Shown: positions 54,990-63,605, numbered from the stretch's first letter. The stretch is DNA of 64,000 nt from CAZQVA01 sp964596685 (GCA_964596685.1 CAZQVA010000006.1:24917-88916); one strand, 5' to 3'. Notes: generated by a model from the sequence alone, not told the origin. Translations and numbers: made by a program.

Positions 54990-55997
54990 ATGACACGCTG
55001 CGCTACATCACATCATTCACCTATCTATCAGCCTCACCAAGAAAACATAATATCCTCTTTTTCACAATCAGCCCCTTCTACACCTGAGAAAATATACGAA
55101 ACTGCACACTCTCTATTTGCAATCTCAGAAGAGCAATCGAAAGAGTTTAAAAATTTTCTGGACTGGACTGCTCAAGTTATTCCACTAACAAGAGGCCACA
55201 ACCCACACATCTTATACTCGACTCCCGAGCAGCTTAAGGACATCATGTCCTCTGCCCTATCTATTGATTCTCCCGCAAAGAGGGCAGAACAAGCACCTCA
55301 TAACAAGCGCCCACTATCAACTCACAACCAAGCTGAATTTAAATCTAAAAAAAGACAAAAACAAGTAGCCGCCGCTTTAAAGGAATCCCACCCAAAAAGT
55401 ACACAACCCGCAACCAACTCTTCAGGTGGGATGGGTATAAAACTGGAAAAAGATACAGAGTCGACACAGAACGCAGAAAATTCAGCCTCTTTGTCTAACC
55501 CACCAAAATGGACGTCGTATGATGATGAGTTGCTGTTAAATACAGCGCAAGAATTAGATCCTGAATTAATTCAAAAATTAAAAGAATTAATGAAAAAGAG
55601 CGCGCAGTTTCAGTCCCTTGTTTGGCCCTGGAGTCACCGTCTTCCTTGGACAGTTCTTGCTGAGACCTACTTTCAGGATAAACAATTAAGACCAAATTTC
55701 TTGCCGCAACGCTTTGAAACTCATGTTATTCCCAAGGTGCTCAATCAAGGAAAGCGGCCTTCACACTTGGAGTCGTGGTTAAGGTTTTTTGTGGCAGAAC
55801 ATGGTAAAAAATGGTCTGCTGCATCAAAAGAGTTTTATCGTCACAATGATTATTTCATAGCACCTAACCAGATGAAAAATGCTTACCACTGTTTTATTAG
55901 AGAAAAAACCCCTAAGAATTGTTTTGGGAAATTCTCAAATACTTATGGTTTAAATGATCCTGGTTTAGATGACTCTCCAGGTCAATATTTTGTCTAA
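54990..55997 (+). CDS. Myb/SANT-like repeat protein B with NLS-like motif
   Basis: 335 residues from ATG 54990, which follows AAGGAG. Long disordered N-terminus, then one C-terminal unit (174-299): KWTSYDDELLL, VWPWSHRLPWTVLAETYF, LPQRFETHVIP, LESWLRFFVAEHGKKWSAAS. In the disordered region, KR at 106-107 and KSKKRQKQ at 118-125 resemble a bipartite nuclear localisation signal. Residues ~143-151 (NSSGGMGIK) are encoded by part of the palindromic repeat at 55420. A basic cluster alone can be DNA-binding rather than nuclear, so nuclear targeting remains inference. Confidence 0.8.
   Translation: MTRCATSHHSPIYQPHQENIISSFSQSAPSTPEKIYETAHSLFAISEEQSKEFKNFLDWTAQVIPLTRGHNPHILYSTPEQLKDIMSSALSIDSPAKRAEQAPHNKRPLSTHNQAEFKSKKRQKQVAAALKESHPKSTQPATNSSGGMGIKLEKDTESTQNAENSASLSNPPKWTSYDDELLLNTAQELDPELIQKLKELMKKSAQFQSLVWPWSHRLPWTVLAETYFQDKQLRPNFLPQRFETHVIPKVLNQGKRPSHLESWLRFFVAEHGKKWSAASKEFYRHNDYFIAPNQMKNAYHCFIREKTPKNCFGKFSNTYGLNDPGLDDSPGQYFV
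55420..55439 (+). repeat. Partial palindromic repeat inside gene B
   Basis: CTTCAGGTGGGATGGGTATA is identical to the right half of the 44912-44958 palindrome. It is translated in frame in the disordered linker of protein B. Confidence 0.75.
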
Positions 55998-56006
55998 AAA
56001 ATTTCA

Positions 56007-56037
56007 AGCATCCCTTTCGGGGTAACGAAGGGATGCT
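56007..56037 (+). terminator. Terminator-like hairpin after gene B
   Basis: AGCATCCCTT (56007-56016) pairs with AAGGGATGCT (56028-56037), 10 bp, 10 bases after the gene B stop. No clear T-run follows, so it is a weak terminator candidate. Confidence 0.45.
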
Positions 56038-56067
56038 ATACCCATTTCACCTGAAGAATTGGGTATA
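56037..56067. repeat. 31-bp palindromic repeat, intergenic copy
   Basis: Identical to 35039-35069 over all 31 bases although 21 kb away. It lies between genes B and C and contributes a spurious TTG start upstream of C. Confidence 0.85.
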
Positions 56068-56091
56068 CTCCATAAAGTAGCACGAGGTCAT

Positions 56092-57228
56092 ATGACAATC
56101 ATCCCCCGCCCGATCCTTTCTCTTGACTCGCTTTCACATCCAGCGCATTTTAAAGATCATTTACCAAAAGTACTTCCTCAGCCTCTCTTGCTGGACCCCA
56201 AAGGTTATCTCAATTCAAAGATACTGCGAATTGGCTTCAGATGGCCATGGGAAGATTCTCACCATACTATAAGCACACAGTGGAAAGCTATTTATCGAGC
56301 TGCGCTTCACGAAGACGATCGCAAAATAAGATCTTGTTATAAAGTAGCCCACAGCTATTTTTTAAACACTTTTCTCCCTCTTTATTATCCACCAAAAACA
56401 AGTATAGAAGATGCAACACCATGGATGAGAGAAAGACACATCCAATTGCAATCTAGGCATACTCAGAAAACAATCATTAACGCCCTTTCAAAGCAGCGAT
56501 GGAAAGAAAGTGAAGAGTACTTTTCTCCCGAAGCCATTGAAAAGCATTTACAACTTACGTCCAATCGATTACCTCATGCACCCTGGCCCCACAAACCTGC
56601 TCATAATCCCCTTAAAAGGGTAAATGCATGGACTGAAGCGGATGATCAACAACTTTATGACTTGACCCGTAATTGGCTATTTGAACCAGGAAGACCTCCA
56701 AAAGAGGTCATCCAAGAGCATTTGAGAAACCACCCCACCACCTGGCCATGGGAGAAAAAAATCGACTGGAAGTGGCTTGGCACTCAAGAGCCTTTGACCC
56801 GCTATAAACTCACTAAGGGGTTTTTAAAACAGCGCTTTACTACACACATAGTCCCCTATTATATACTTGGTCAATCCAAAACGGAACATCCTTTGCGTAG
56901 ATCCTGGATTGTCCAGTTTGTCGAAGAACATGGCAGCCAATGGAGTGCAGCATCAAGGTTGTTTTTTACAACATACGATTACTTCATCTCTGCAATTAGC
57001 TTCAAAAATGCCTACCTATCTGTTCAAACCAATCTTAGCTATCGGAATGAAGAAACCACCTCTCCATTGAATACGCAAAAACAACCTCCACGTAGCGACG
57101 CCATGGATGACGCGCTCTTAGATCTATCCTCGCTCCCTGATCTACTTCCAACAGCTGATGTAGAAAAGATAGACGAATGGTGCGCCGAATTCCCTTCGCT
57201 TTTCAACACATCTAAAGATCGGGTGTAA
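56092..57228 (+). CDS. Myb/SANT-like repeat protein C, ends in MITE
   Basis: 378 residues from ATG 56092 (GAGG 4 bases upstream). Same two-part architecture as A: a decayed N-terminal unit (50-100, FRWPWEDSHHTISTQWKAIY) and a good C-terminal unit (180-308: AWTEADDQQLY, TWPWEKKIDWKWL, FLKQRFTTHIVPYYIL, WIVQFVEEHGSQWSAASRLF). The tail has PPRSDAMDDALLDLSSLP, acidic. The last codons and stop (CGG GTG TAA) are provided by the end of MITE copy E (57221), so the natural C-terminus was cut or replaced. Confidence 0.8.
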   Translation: MTIIPRPILSLDSLSHPAHFKDHLPKVLPQPLLLDPKGYLNSKILRIGFRWPWEDSHHTISTQWKAIYRAALHEDDRKIRSCYKVAHSYFLNTFLPLYYPPKTSIEDATPWMRERHIQLQSRHTQKTIINALSKQRWKESEEYFSPEAIEKHLQLTSNRLPHAPWPHKPAHNPLKRVNAWTEADDQQLYDLTRNWLFEPGRPPKEVIQEHLRNHPTTWPWEKKIDWKWLGTQEPLTRYKLTKGFLKQRFTTHIVPYYILGQSKTEHPLRRSWIVQFVEEHGSQWSAASRLFFTTYDYFISAISFKNAYLSVQTNLSYRNEETTSPLNTQKQPPRSDAMDDALLDLSSLPDLLPTADVEKIDEWCAEFPSLFNTSKDRV

Positions 57229-57432
57229 TGCAAAGTGTTTAAGCGGATCAACAAAACTAGGGACTCGCATTCTTCTAATACTCACTCCAGCCTTCATTAA
57301 TTCTCATTCAGCATATGGTGTCACAGCTTATGCACCAAATAAGGATTTTTTGCCAGAAGGACATCTACTGAATCCTTAAGAAGAGTCCCCATTCTAGCTC
57401 TGCGTGGTTAACTACCAGTTTGAATTACACCC
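57221..57432. mobile_element. MITE copy E, with 9-bp duplication
   Basis: Starts GGGTGTAATGCAAAGTGTT and ends AGTTTGAATTACACCC. CTAAAGATC (57212-57220) and CTAACGATC (57433-57441) flank it, a 9-bp duplication with one mismatch. The central palindromic arms are deleted. It supplies the stop codon of gene C. The 328-bp gap 57229-57556 holds only this and the leader of gene D. Confidence 0.85.
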
Positions 57433-57556
57433 CTAACGATCCTTTTCTTTGCTGCAAAACTACGAACTAGGATAAGCTAATATGTCTCAAGCTCGATTTT
57501 AGACAAAATCTATTTAAAGTCGAACGCACGTTAACTAAGTTCATTTCTCAACGGCC

Positions 57557-59083
57557 ATGGTCACCCCATCTACAGCAAGTATACGAGCCCCTTTATCAGG
57601 GATGCATGCTCCACCTTCCCGTGATCCTTCTCAAGAAAGAGTAGCAAAAAGAGCTCGGATAGAAAGGGTTGTGGATGCCTCTTTAACCATTTCTGCCTCT
57701 CGATCATCTTTTAAACAACCTAAAAGGAAGTGGGGTGAAGAGGAAGATCGACGACTTTATGCAATCATTAAAACTATCTATCCCGAGTTATTTGATAAAC
57801 CGAAAAAGATGATCCTGGCCCACCTTAAAAAGGATCCAAAGACGTGGCCGTGGGATGGAAAACTACATTGGCACACCCTGTACGACACCTATTTTCTAGA
57901 GAGTGGGTACAGTTTATCGTGCATAAAGCAAAGGTTTTTGCGCTGCCTCTTGCCTTTCATCATCCTTAAGCAGACATCACAAAAGCATGAAGATCTCCAG
58001 CCTTGGCTTGCTCGATTTGTTCAACAATATGGACCTCGCTGGACTTGGGCTTCTCAACGTTTTTTCATCGAGCATAATGGCTTTTATGTTTCTCTATTTC
58101 ACATAAACTATACTTATAAATACTACTTACAAGGGGGAGTAACTCCTCAAGCTTCCTCAACAAACACACGCATTCGTGATGCCCTAAAAGAACAATACCC
58201 CCAGTTATTTGATCATCCAGTGCCAATGATTCAAAGGCACCTTGCCACTCACCCAAACACATGGCCGTGGGACGATTGGGACTGGGAATGCGTCCGTCAA
58301 CAAGACCAGACTAACCTTAACCTATCCACCAAACAATTAAAAGAACGCTTTACCCGTCAGATACTCCCTATTCTCATTCTCAAACAAAACTCACAAAAGC
58401 ATCCAAATCTCGACAAATGGGTTATCACTTATGTTCGAGAAAATAACTGCGACTGGCAGGCCGCTTCCAAGGCTTTCTTTACCAGTCATGATGGTTTTTT
58501 TATCTCCGCAAAAAATATTTGCAATTGTTATAAAAAAGTGCAGCCCCCTCAACAGAGACGCCCAATTCGTTCTAAAGCCTGGGGAAAAGAGGATGATCTG
58601 CAACTGCTCAAGGCTCTAGTCGATCAAGTCCCCCAACTATTAAATGATTTAAAAGGGCAGCTCATGAGTCAAACTGAAGTTCCTCAGCTACTCAATTTTT
58701 GGACTTGTGGTCACGACATTTCTTGGTCTAAAATCAGAAAAACATCTTTTCCAGAAAGACGCTGCACGCGCGCATTCCTTAGACGTCGCTTTATCAACAA
58801 TGTTCTACCTATTCTGCTTTTACAAGAAGAGACAAAAGACCCAGCTAACTTAAAAACTTGGATCGTAGAATTCGTACAAAAACATGCCGCCCAATGGGCT
58901 CTTGCATCGAGAATGTATTTTTTTGAACATCAAGGTTATTACATTTCTCCAAATCGCATGGAAAATGCCTACCAGCGGCAGCTACGCCCTGAAAAACCCT
59001 CTTCGCCTCGCCCACCAAGCGCTACGCCAATGAAAGAAGAGGACTGGCCCAGCCCTCTGCCTGGCTCTCCTTTCTACATGTGA
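57557..59083 (+). CDS. Myb/SANT-like protein D with three repeat units
   Basis: 508 residues. N-terminal disordered region with AKRARIERV at 30-38, resembling a classical nuclear localisation signal, then three units: 59-185 (KWGEEEDRRLY; TWPWDGKLHWHTLYDTYF; IKQRFLRCLLP; WLARFVQQYGPRWTWASQRF), 203-325 (lacks the leading W-E-E-D, has TWPWDDWDWECV and LKERFTRQILP) and 342-472 (AWGKEDDLQLL; FLRRRFINNVLP; WIVEFVQKHAAQWALASRMY). Conserved W, RF and FF positions repeat at ~140-residue spacing. It ends in a Pro/Ser-rich tail. Three units would allow contact along a DNA stretch, if they bind DNA. Confidence 0.85.
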   Translation: MVTPSTASIRAPLSGMHAPPSRDPSQERVAKRARIERVVDASLTISASRSSFKQPKRKWGEEEDRRLYAIIKTIYPELFDKPKKMILAHLKKDPKTWPWDGKLHWHTLYDTYFLESGYSLSCIKQRFLRCLLPFIILKQTSQKHEDLQPWLARFVQQYGPRWTWASQRFFIEHNGFYVSLFHINYTYKYYLQGGVTPQASSTNTRIRDALKEQYPQLFDHPVPMIQRHLATHPNTWPWDDWDWECVRQQDQTNLNLSTKQLKERFTRQILPILILKQNSQKHPNLDKWVITYVRENNCDWQAASKAFFTSHDGFFISAKNICNCYKKVQPPQQRRPIRSKAWGKEDDLQLLKALVDQVPQLLNDLKGQLMSQTEVPQLLNFWTCGHDISWSKIRKTSFPERRCTRAFLRRRFINNVLPILLLQEETKDPANLKTWIVEFVQKHAAQWALASRMYFFEHQGYYISPNRMENAYQRQLRPEKPSSPRPPSATPMKEEDWPSPLPGSPFYM

Positions 59084-59227
59084 GTTCAATCTGAACTAGT
59101 ACAAGGGTTTTGGCTAAAAAAACCTTTCATATTTAATAGCCTTCTTGCGAAACTCCATTGCGTTTACAAATAACGTGAGTGCGCCTTTAAATCGAACTCA
59201 CAGTACCAAACAAGGTGGTTGCCAGAT

Positions 59228-59641
59228 ATGCGTTATGCCGTAAAAAGTTCCGCGGTTATTCATGAACTTCTCAACGAAGAAATGATCATAGCTAATTTAG
59301 ACTCAGGCTTTTACTATAGCCTTAGAGGCAGTGGAATGATCCTTTGGCAGCTTTTGATCAATCATGCCTCTATACATGAAATGGCCTCTTCTTTTTTTGA
59401 GCGCTACCACGTGGAGACTGAAGGAGAAATTCGTGAGTTAATCAACGAACTTTTGCAGGAAGATCTTATTATTGAGGCTCACTCCAATCATCAATACGCC
59501 TCCACTTGTCTTTTTTGGCCTCAAGTCTATACAAGACCCTATCTTGAAAAATACGAGGAAATGAAAAATTTATTAATGCTGGACCCTATTCACGAAGTTG
59601 ACGAACAAGGGTGGCCTGCAGAGGCGACTCCCCTTCAATAG
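59228..59641 (+). CDS. PqqD-like (RiPP recognition element) protein
   Basis: 137 residues; ATG 59228 with AAGGTGG ~10 bases upstream. The N-terminal ~90 residues show the PqqD winged-helix pattern: EEMIIANLDSGFYYSLRGSG, MILWQLL and LINELLQEDLIIE. PqqD-fold domains bind leader peptides (RiPP recognition elements) and also appear in HprK-linked cassettes of unknown function. A C-terminal ~45-residue tail (FWPQVYTRPYLEKYEEMKN) is extra. First gene of a five-gene cassette. Confidence 0.8.
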   Translation: MRYAVKSSAVIHELLNEEMIIANLDSGFYYSLRGSGMILWQLLINHASIHEMASSFFERYHVETEGEIRELINELLQEDLIIEAHSNHQYASTCLFWPQVYTRPYLEKYEEMKNLLMLDPIHEVDEQGWPAEATPLQ

Positions 59642-59643
59642 CA

Positions 59644-60636
59644 ATGCGCGAAGCAGAACAGTTTAATCTCATCGATCACGCATACAGATGTGGTCCTCCT
59701 CATGAAGCTGCCTATTTTCGAATAGGCACTAAAGTTTTGCGCGTACTCTTTTCTGAATGTGCATTTGGACACAAAATGACGCGCGCATTTGCACATCTTA
59801 AAATAATGCCAACGGATGCTTTTGATTTTACAATTTATCTTTGGAGTACGCATAGCCACTTTTTATTACCCTCAATAGATTGGAACTTAATTTGCCAAAA
59901 TGGCTACAGGGGGCATTTCAAAGCACCTATCTATTTCCATTATTTTGCCACCATTCATGCTCTTAGTGCCATTCACATGGATAAAAAATGCGCACACTAT
60001 GTTGTTAAAAATGCAGACTCACTGCCATGGTGGGTCGCCGCCTCGCCTTTTCAAGTGATTTTAAATGTATGGATGCGCAGCGAAGGTTTTCAACTCACCC
60101 ATACTGCTGCTGTGGGAAATGAAAGAGCTGCTGTTCTCTTATGCGGTCCAGGAGGGAGTGGAAAAAGCACCACTACATTAACTTGTTTGCAACGCGGTAT
60201 GTATTATCTAGGTGAGGACTATTGTTTATTAAGGTCCTCTGAAGTCTTTGGAGTCTACCAAACAGCTAAATGGGAAGCCAAAACGCGGCAGGACCATCCA
60301 CACTATGAAGCCTATATCGAAAACCCTGAAGAGTCAAAGCAGCAAAAGGCTCTTGTTTACTATCAAGATATCTTTCCACATCAACTTTTGCAACAAGCGA
60401 CAATCTCTGCTTTTGTTACACTCCGCATAGGAAAGGATCTAAAACCGCGCTTAGAAGAGATATCTCACGAAGAAGGCTTACAAAATTTAATGACCAGCAC
60501 CTTCTTTCAGCTCCCTTTATATGAGCAAGAGAGCTTTACCATTTTAAAGGAATGTGCCATGTCACTCAATGCTCTTCAATTAACTCTGAGCAAAGATTAT
60601 CATGCAAATACAGCACTTATCCAAGAGCTACTCTAA
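59644..60636 (+). CDS. HPr kinase-like ATP-binding protein
   Basis: 330 residues from ATG 59644, 2 bases after the PqqD stop (no clear Shine-Dalgarno; GTG 59611 is an alternative). Walker A GPGGSGKSTTTL (~169) follows LTHTAAVG and precedes YYLGEDYCLL, the pattern of HprK-C-like serine kinases found beside PqqD proteins. It lacks the HprK N-terminal domain. Substrate unknown; it may phosphorylate a peptide or sugar intermediate. Overlap with the following GT is slight. Confidence 0.8.
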   Translation: MREAEQFNLIDHAYRCGPPHEAAYFRIGTKVLRVLFSECAFGHKMTRAFAHLKIMPTDAFDFTIYLWSTHSHFLLPSIDWNLICQNGYRGHFKAPIYFHYFATIHALSAIHMDKKCAHYVVKNADSLPWWVAASPFQVILNVWMRSEGFQLTHTAAVGNERAAVLLCGPGGSGKSTTTLTCLQRGMYYLGEDYCLLRSSEVFGVYQTAKWEAKTRQDHPHYEAYIENPEESKQQKALVYYQDIFPHQLLQQATISAFVTLRIGKDLKPRLEEISHEEGLQNLMTSTFFQLPLYEQESFTILKECAMSLNALQLTLSKDYHANTALIQELL

Positions 60637-60650
60637 AAAAGGATTTTACC

Positions 60651-61763
60651 ATTCGCATCTGTTTGTGGACACTTCAATATTTACCTGACATCGGGGGTTT
60701 AGAAATATTTACCCACTCTTTGGCACAAGAGTTGCAAAAGGCGGGGCACACCGTCATGATTATCACCTCAAACCCCTCTTCCATGAATTATGAGGAGCTC
60801 TCTGTAGATGGCATTATCGTGCATCGCTTTCCTTTTCGCTTAGCTCTCCTTCACTACGATCTTAAAAAAATCATCTCTATTCTCAATCATTTAAAAACCA
60901 TTCTTAAAGAATATGCACCCGATCTTGTAAATATTCATGGTTGGTATGAATACCTAGCTTTTTTCCAAACTAAGGTCCTTGTTCAGCTCAATAGTGCCCT
61001 ATGTTTAACGATTCATGGATTGATAGAACAAGAGTATTATACGACTTCTGCATGCAAGAAATTATGGTCGATGGCACAAGGTATTAATACCGTTTCAAAC
61101 GCCCTATTGAGCTGTTTAGTGGATATGGGCTGGAAACATCCCCACTTAAATGTTATTTATAATGGCATTCATGAACCACAAGCACCTCTTGTAGAAATCC
61201 CCCTTCACCCAACTTTATTAATGATTGGCCGCCTCAGTGAAGAAAAATGTTATGATGTGGCTTTTTATGCTGTAAAAAAACTGATCAGCAAAGGCATCGA
61301 AGTTAAATTGTTAGTGGTGGGCGAAGGCCCTGAATACGAAAATCTCTGTCGTGTACGACAGGAGTTGGATCTAAATGATGTCATTGATATGGTTGGCACT
61401 GTCCAACCGCATGGCATTTACAAGTATATCGATCGAGCGCAATTTTTACTTGTGCCTTCCCGCTATGAATCTTTTAGTTTAGTGGTTATGGAAGCAGCCC
61501 TCCGTGGACGACCTACGATCGCCAGTCACGTGCACGGATTAAAAGAAACAGTACAAACAGAAAAAAGTGGCCTTTTGGTTACTCCCAAAGATCCAGATGC
61601 CTTAGCAGCTGCAATTGAGCGCTTATTAAAAAATAGAAACCATGTCCTTGAGATGGGAGCCTACGCAAGACAACGCGCTCTTAATGAGTTTCTCGCGCAA
61701 CATAGCACAAAACAGTATCTACAGATGTACGAAATGGCTTTAATGCATCCGAAAAACATGTGA
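60651..61763 (+). CDS. Glycosyltransferase family 4, probable ATT start
   Basis: About 370 residues. The GT4 N-terminus is ICLWTLQYLPDIGGLEIFTH, and the GT-B C-terminal domain shows LMIGRLSEEKCYD, GEGPEYENL, VGTVQPHG and the ER-type Glu in SRYESFSLVVMEAALRGRP. The family starts at RICLW; the only in-frame codon in a fitting place with a Shine-Dalgarno is ATT 60651 (AAAAAGGA 6-7 bases upstream). ATG 60552 would overlap the kinase and give a non-homologous leader. Adds sugars to a lipid, glycan or peptide acceptor. Confidence 0.85.
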   Translation: MRICLWTLQYLPDIGGLEIFTHSLAQELQKAGHTVMIITSNPSSMNYEELSVDGIIVHRFPFRLALLHYDLKKIISILNHLKTILKEYAPDLVNIHGWYEYLAFFQTKVLVQLNSALCLTIHGLIEQEYYTTSACKKLWSMAQGINTVSNALLSCLVDMGWKHPHLNVIYNGIHEPQAPLVEIPLHPTLLMIGRLSEEKCYDVAFYAVKKLISKGIEVKLLVVGEGPEYENLCRVRQELDLNDVIDMVGTVQPHGIYKYIDRAQFLLVPSRYESFSLVVMEAALRGRPTIASHVHGLKETVQTEKSGLLVTPKDPDALAAAIERLLKNRNHVLEMGAYARQRALNEFLAQHSTKQYLQMYEMALMHPKNM

Positions 61764-62467
61764 TGACGATGAAAGAAAATAACGAAAAGATCAGCATTAT
61801 TATTTCTGTCTACAATGGTGAAAAATACCTCGAAGCAACCCTTAAAAGTGTTCTTGCTCAAGATTCAATGGATAAGGAAATCATCGTCGTAAATGATGGA
61901 TCTACTGACACTACCTGTGATATTCTCCGCACCTTTTCTCCTCACATCAAAATTATTACTCAGGACAATCATGGACTGGGTGCCAGTAGAAATACTGCGA
62001 TTAGGGCAGCGACGGGAAAGTACCTGACTTTTATAGATGCCGATGATTTGTGGACGCCAGAAAAATTGCAGGCACAAATGATCGCCTATCGGGATAACGC
62101 TCAGTCAGATCCTTTAATTTTTTCATATCTTCAACAATTTATTTGCCCTTCTTTAGATGACGCTCAGCGCCAAAAAATTTCTGTAGAGACATCCCCCCTT
62201 CCGGGTTATTTAGCAGGAACTCTTTTCCTCAGTCGCCGACGTTTCCAAGAGGTTGGAGAATTTTTTGAAAAAAAAGAAGTGGGGGAATTTATCGACTGGT
62301 ATTTGCGCGCACAAGAAAAACAGCTCCCAATGCTCCTATTAAAAGATGTTTATCTATTGCGCAGAGTGCATCTAAACAATATGGGGAGGCAAAAACAAGT
62401 CTATGATCAAAAAAACTATTTAAAAATCCTCAAAGCGAGTTTAGACAGAAGGCGTGCAGATGAATAA
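61763..62467 (+). CDS. Glycosyltransferase family 2
   Basis: 234 residues, GT-A fold. ISIIISVYNGEKYLEATLKS (~8), EIIVVNDGSTDTTCDIL, ASRNTAIRAATGKYLTFIDADDLW (Asp-x-Asp at ~92) are classic. ATG 61763 overlaps the GT4 stop by a single base. The C-terminal part (LAGTLFLSRRRFQEVGEFFE) is normal for the family. Confidence 0.93.
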   Translation: MTMKENNEKISIIISVYNGEKYLEATLKSVLAQDSMDKEIIVVNDGSTDTTCDILRTFSPHIKIITQDNHGLGASRNTAIRAATGKYLTFIDADDLWTPEKLQAQMIAYRDNAQSDPLIFSYLQQFICPSLDDAQRQKISVETSPLPGYLAGTLFLSRRRFQEVGEFFEKKEVGEFIDWYLRAQEKQLPMLLLKDVYLLRRVHLNNMGRQKQVYDQKNYLKILKASLDRRRADE

Positions 62468-63605
62468 GGGTTCTTTTCAGGAGAAATGTTGGCCAACTGA
62501 TACACAACGCTTAGTCCTTCAAGCAGGTCTCTTGGATAAAGAATACGCGATAAAGGCCTGGAGAACCTTCATTACAACGACCGACATCAATGATATCGAT
62601 GACGCCTCATTTACTCTTCTGCCACTCATCTATAAAAACATCGAGCGCGATGACTCTCAAGAGTTCAAGCGTTGCGAGGGGGTTTATAAGTACACTTGGT
62701 GCAAAAATCAAATAAAAATTCGCGCTTTAAAAAGTGTACTTGAGCTTCTCAATCAAGCCTCTATTGAATGGACATTACTCAAAGGCATTGCAAGCATTGC
62801 AGGATATTACCAGGATGCAGGTGTTCGTGTGATGGGAGATGTCGATTTTTTGGTAAATCCATCATCTGCACGCTATACGATCGAACTTTTAGAAAAAAAC
62901 GGATGGATCCCTCTCTTAAGCATAAGAGAGAGAAATGAACTTGATCGCTACATCAAAAGAACCCATGCTGTGATGTTAAAAAATAGCGAAGACATCCTCA
63001 TTGATCTTCATTGGTGCATACTTGGTGAATCCGGCTTAGATCCACTTCTCTTAAATTATCCGCATCAAACACGTCAGCTGCAATCCACACTCCTTGGTAA
63101 TATCACATTATTGCGTCCTGAAGATCATCTTATTCACACCCTATATCATGGTTTAAAAAGAAGTCCGATTCCTATTATCCGTTTTGTCGCTGATGCGACG
63201 ATCCTCCTTAAAAAGAGCCCTGATTTTGATTGGATATACTTCATAGCACAAGTTACCCACTTAAAATTAGAGTTTGCTCTCTACAAAGCATTGCGGTACT
63301 TAGTCCAGTATGGTTTTATCACCCTACCAATACAGGTGAAAAACACCATCAAACACTATCACCCCTCTGCTTTCGAAAGGCGTTATTTCGCCTCAACAAC
63401 CGCACACACACCGGGAAGTTTTTCTTTTCTTACCTCCAATTATTGGCATGCCCATGTCCGCAATGCCTCAAGTACAAATCCCATTTATTTGTTGTTCAGC
63501 TTTCCCTATTTTATTAGAAACGTACAGGGGTTAAAAAATTGGCCCGCATTTACTTTTTTTATTATTAAGGGGATTACGAGGCATCTGGCAAGATTATTAA
63601 AATAA
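62460..63605 (+). CDS. Nucleotidyltransferase-fold protein (NTP_transf_5 type)
   Basis: 381 residues. The motif WTLLKGIASIAGYYQDAGVR then VMGDVDFLV (Asp-x-Asp, ~125) is typical of the uncharacterised PF14907-type nucleotidyltransferases, with ILIDLHWCIL and LLRPEDHLIHTLYHGLKR later. These often sit with PqqD, HprK-like and glycosyltransferase genes. ATG 62460 overlaps the GT2 stop. It ends the cassette. Confidence 0.8.
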   Translation: MNKGSFQEKCWPTDTQRLVLQAGLLDKEYAIKAWRTFITTTDINDIDDASFTLLPLIYKNIERDDSQEFKRCEGVYKYTWCKNQIKIRALKSVLELLNQASIEWTLLKGIASIAGYYQDAGVRVMGDVDFLVNPSSARYTIELLEKNGWIPLLSIRERNELDRYIKRTHAVMLKNSEDILIDLHWCILGESGLDPLLLNYPHQTRQLQSTLLGNITLLRPEDHLIHTLYHGLKRSPIPIIRFVADATILLKKSPDFDWIYFIAQVTHLKLEFALYKALRYLVQYGFITLPIQVKNTIKHYHPSAFERRYFASTTAHTPGSFSFLTSNYWHAHVRNASSTNPIYLLFSFPYFIRNVQGLKNWPAFTFFIIKGITRHLARLLK

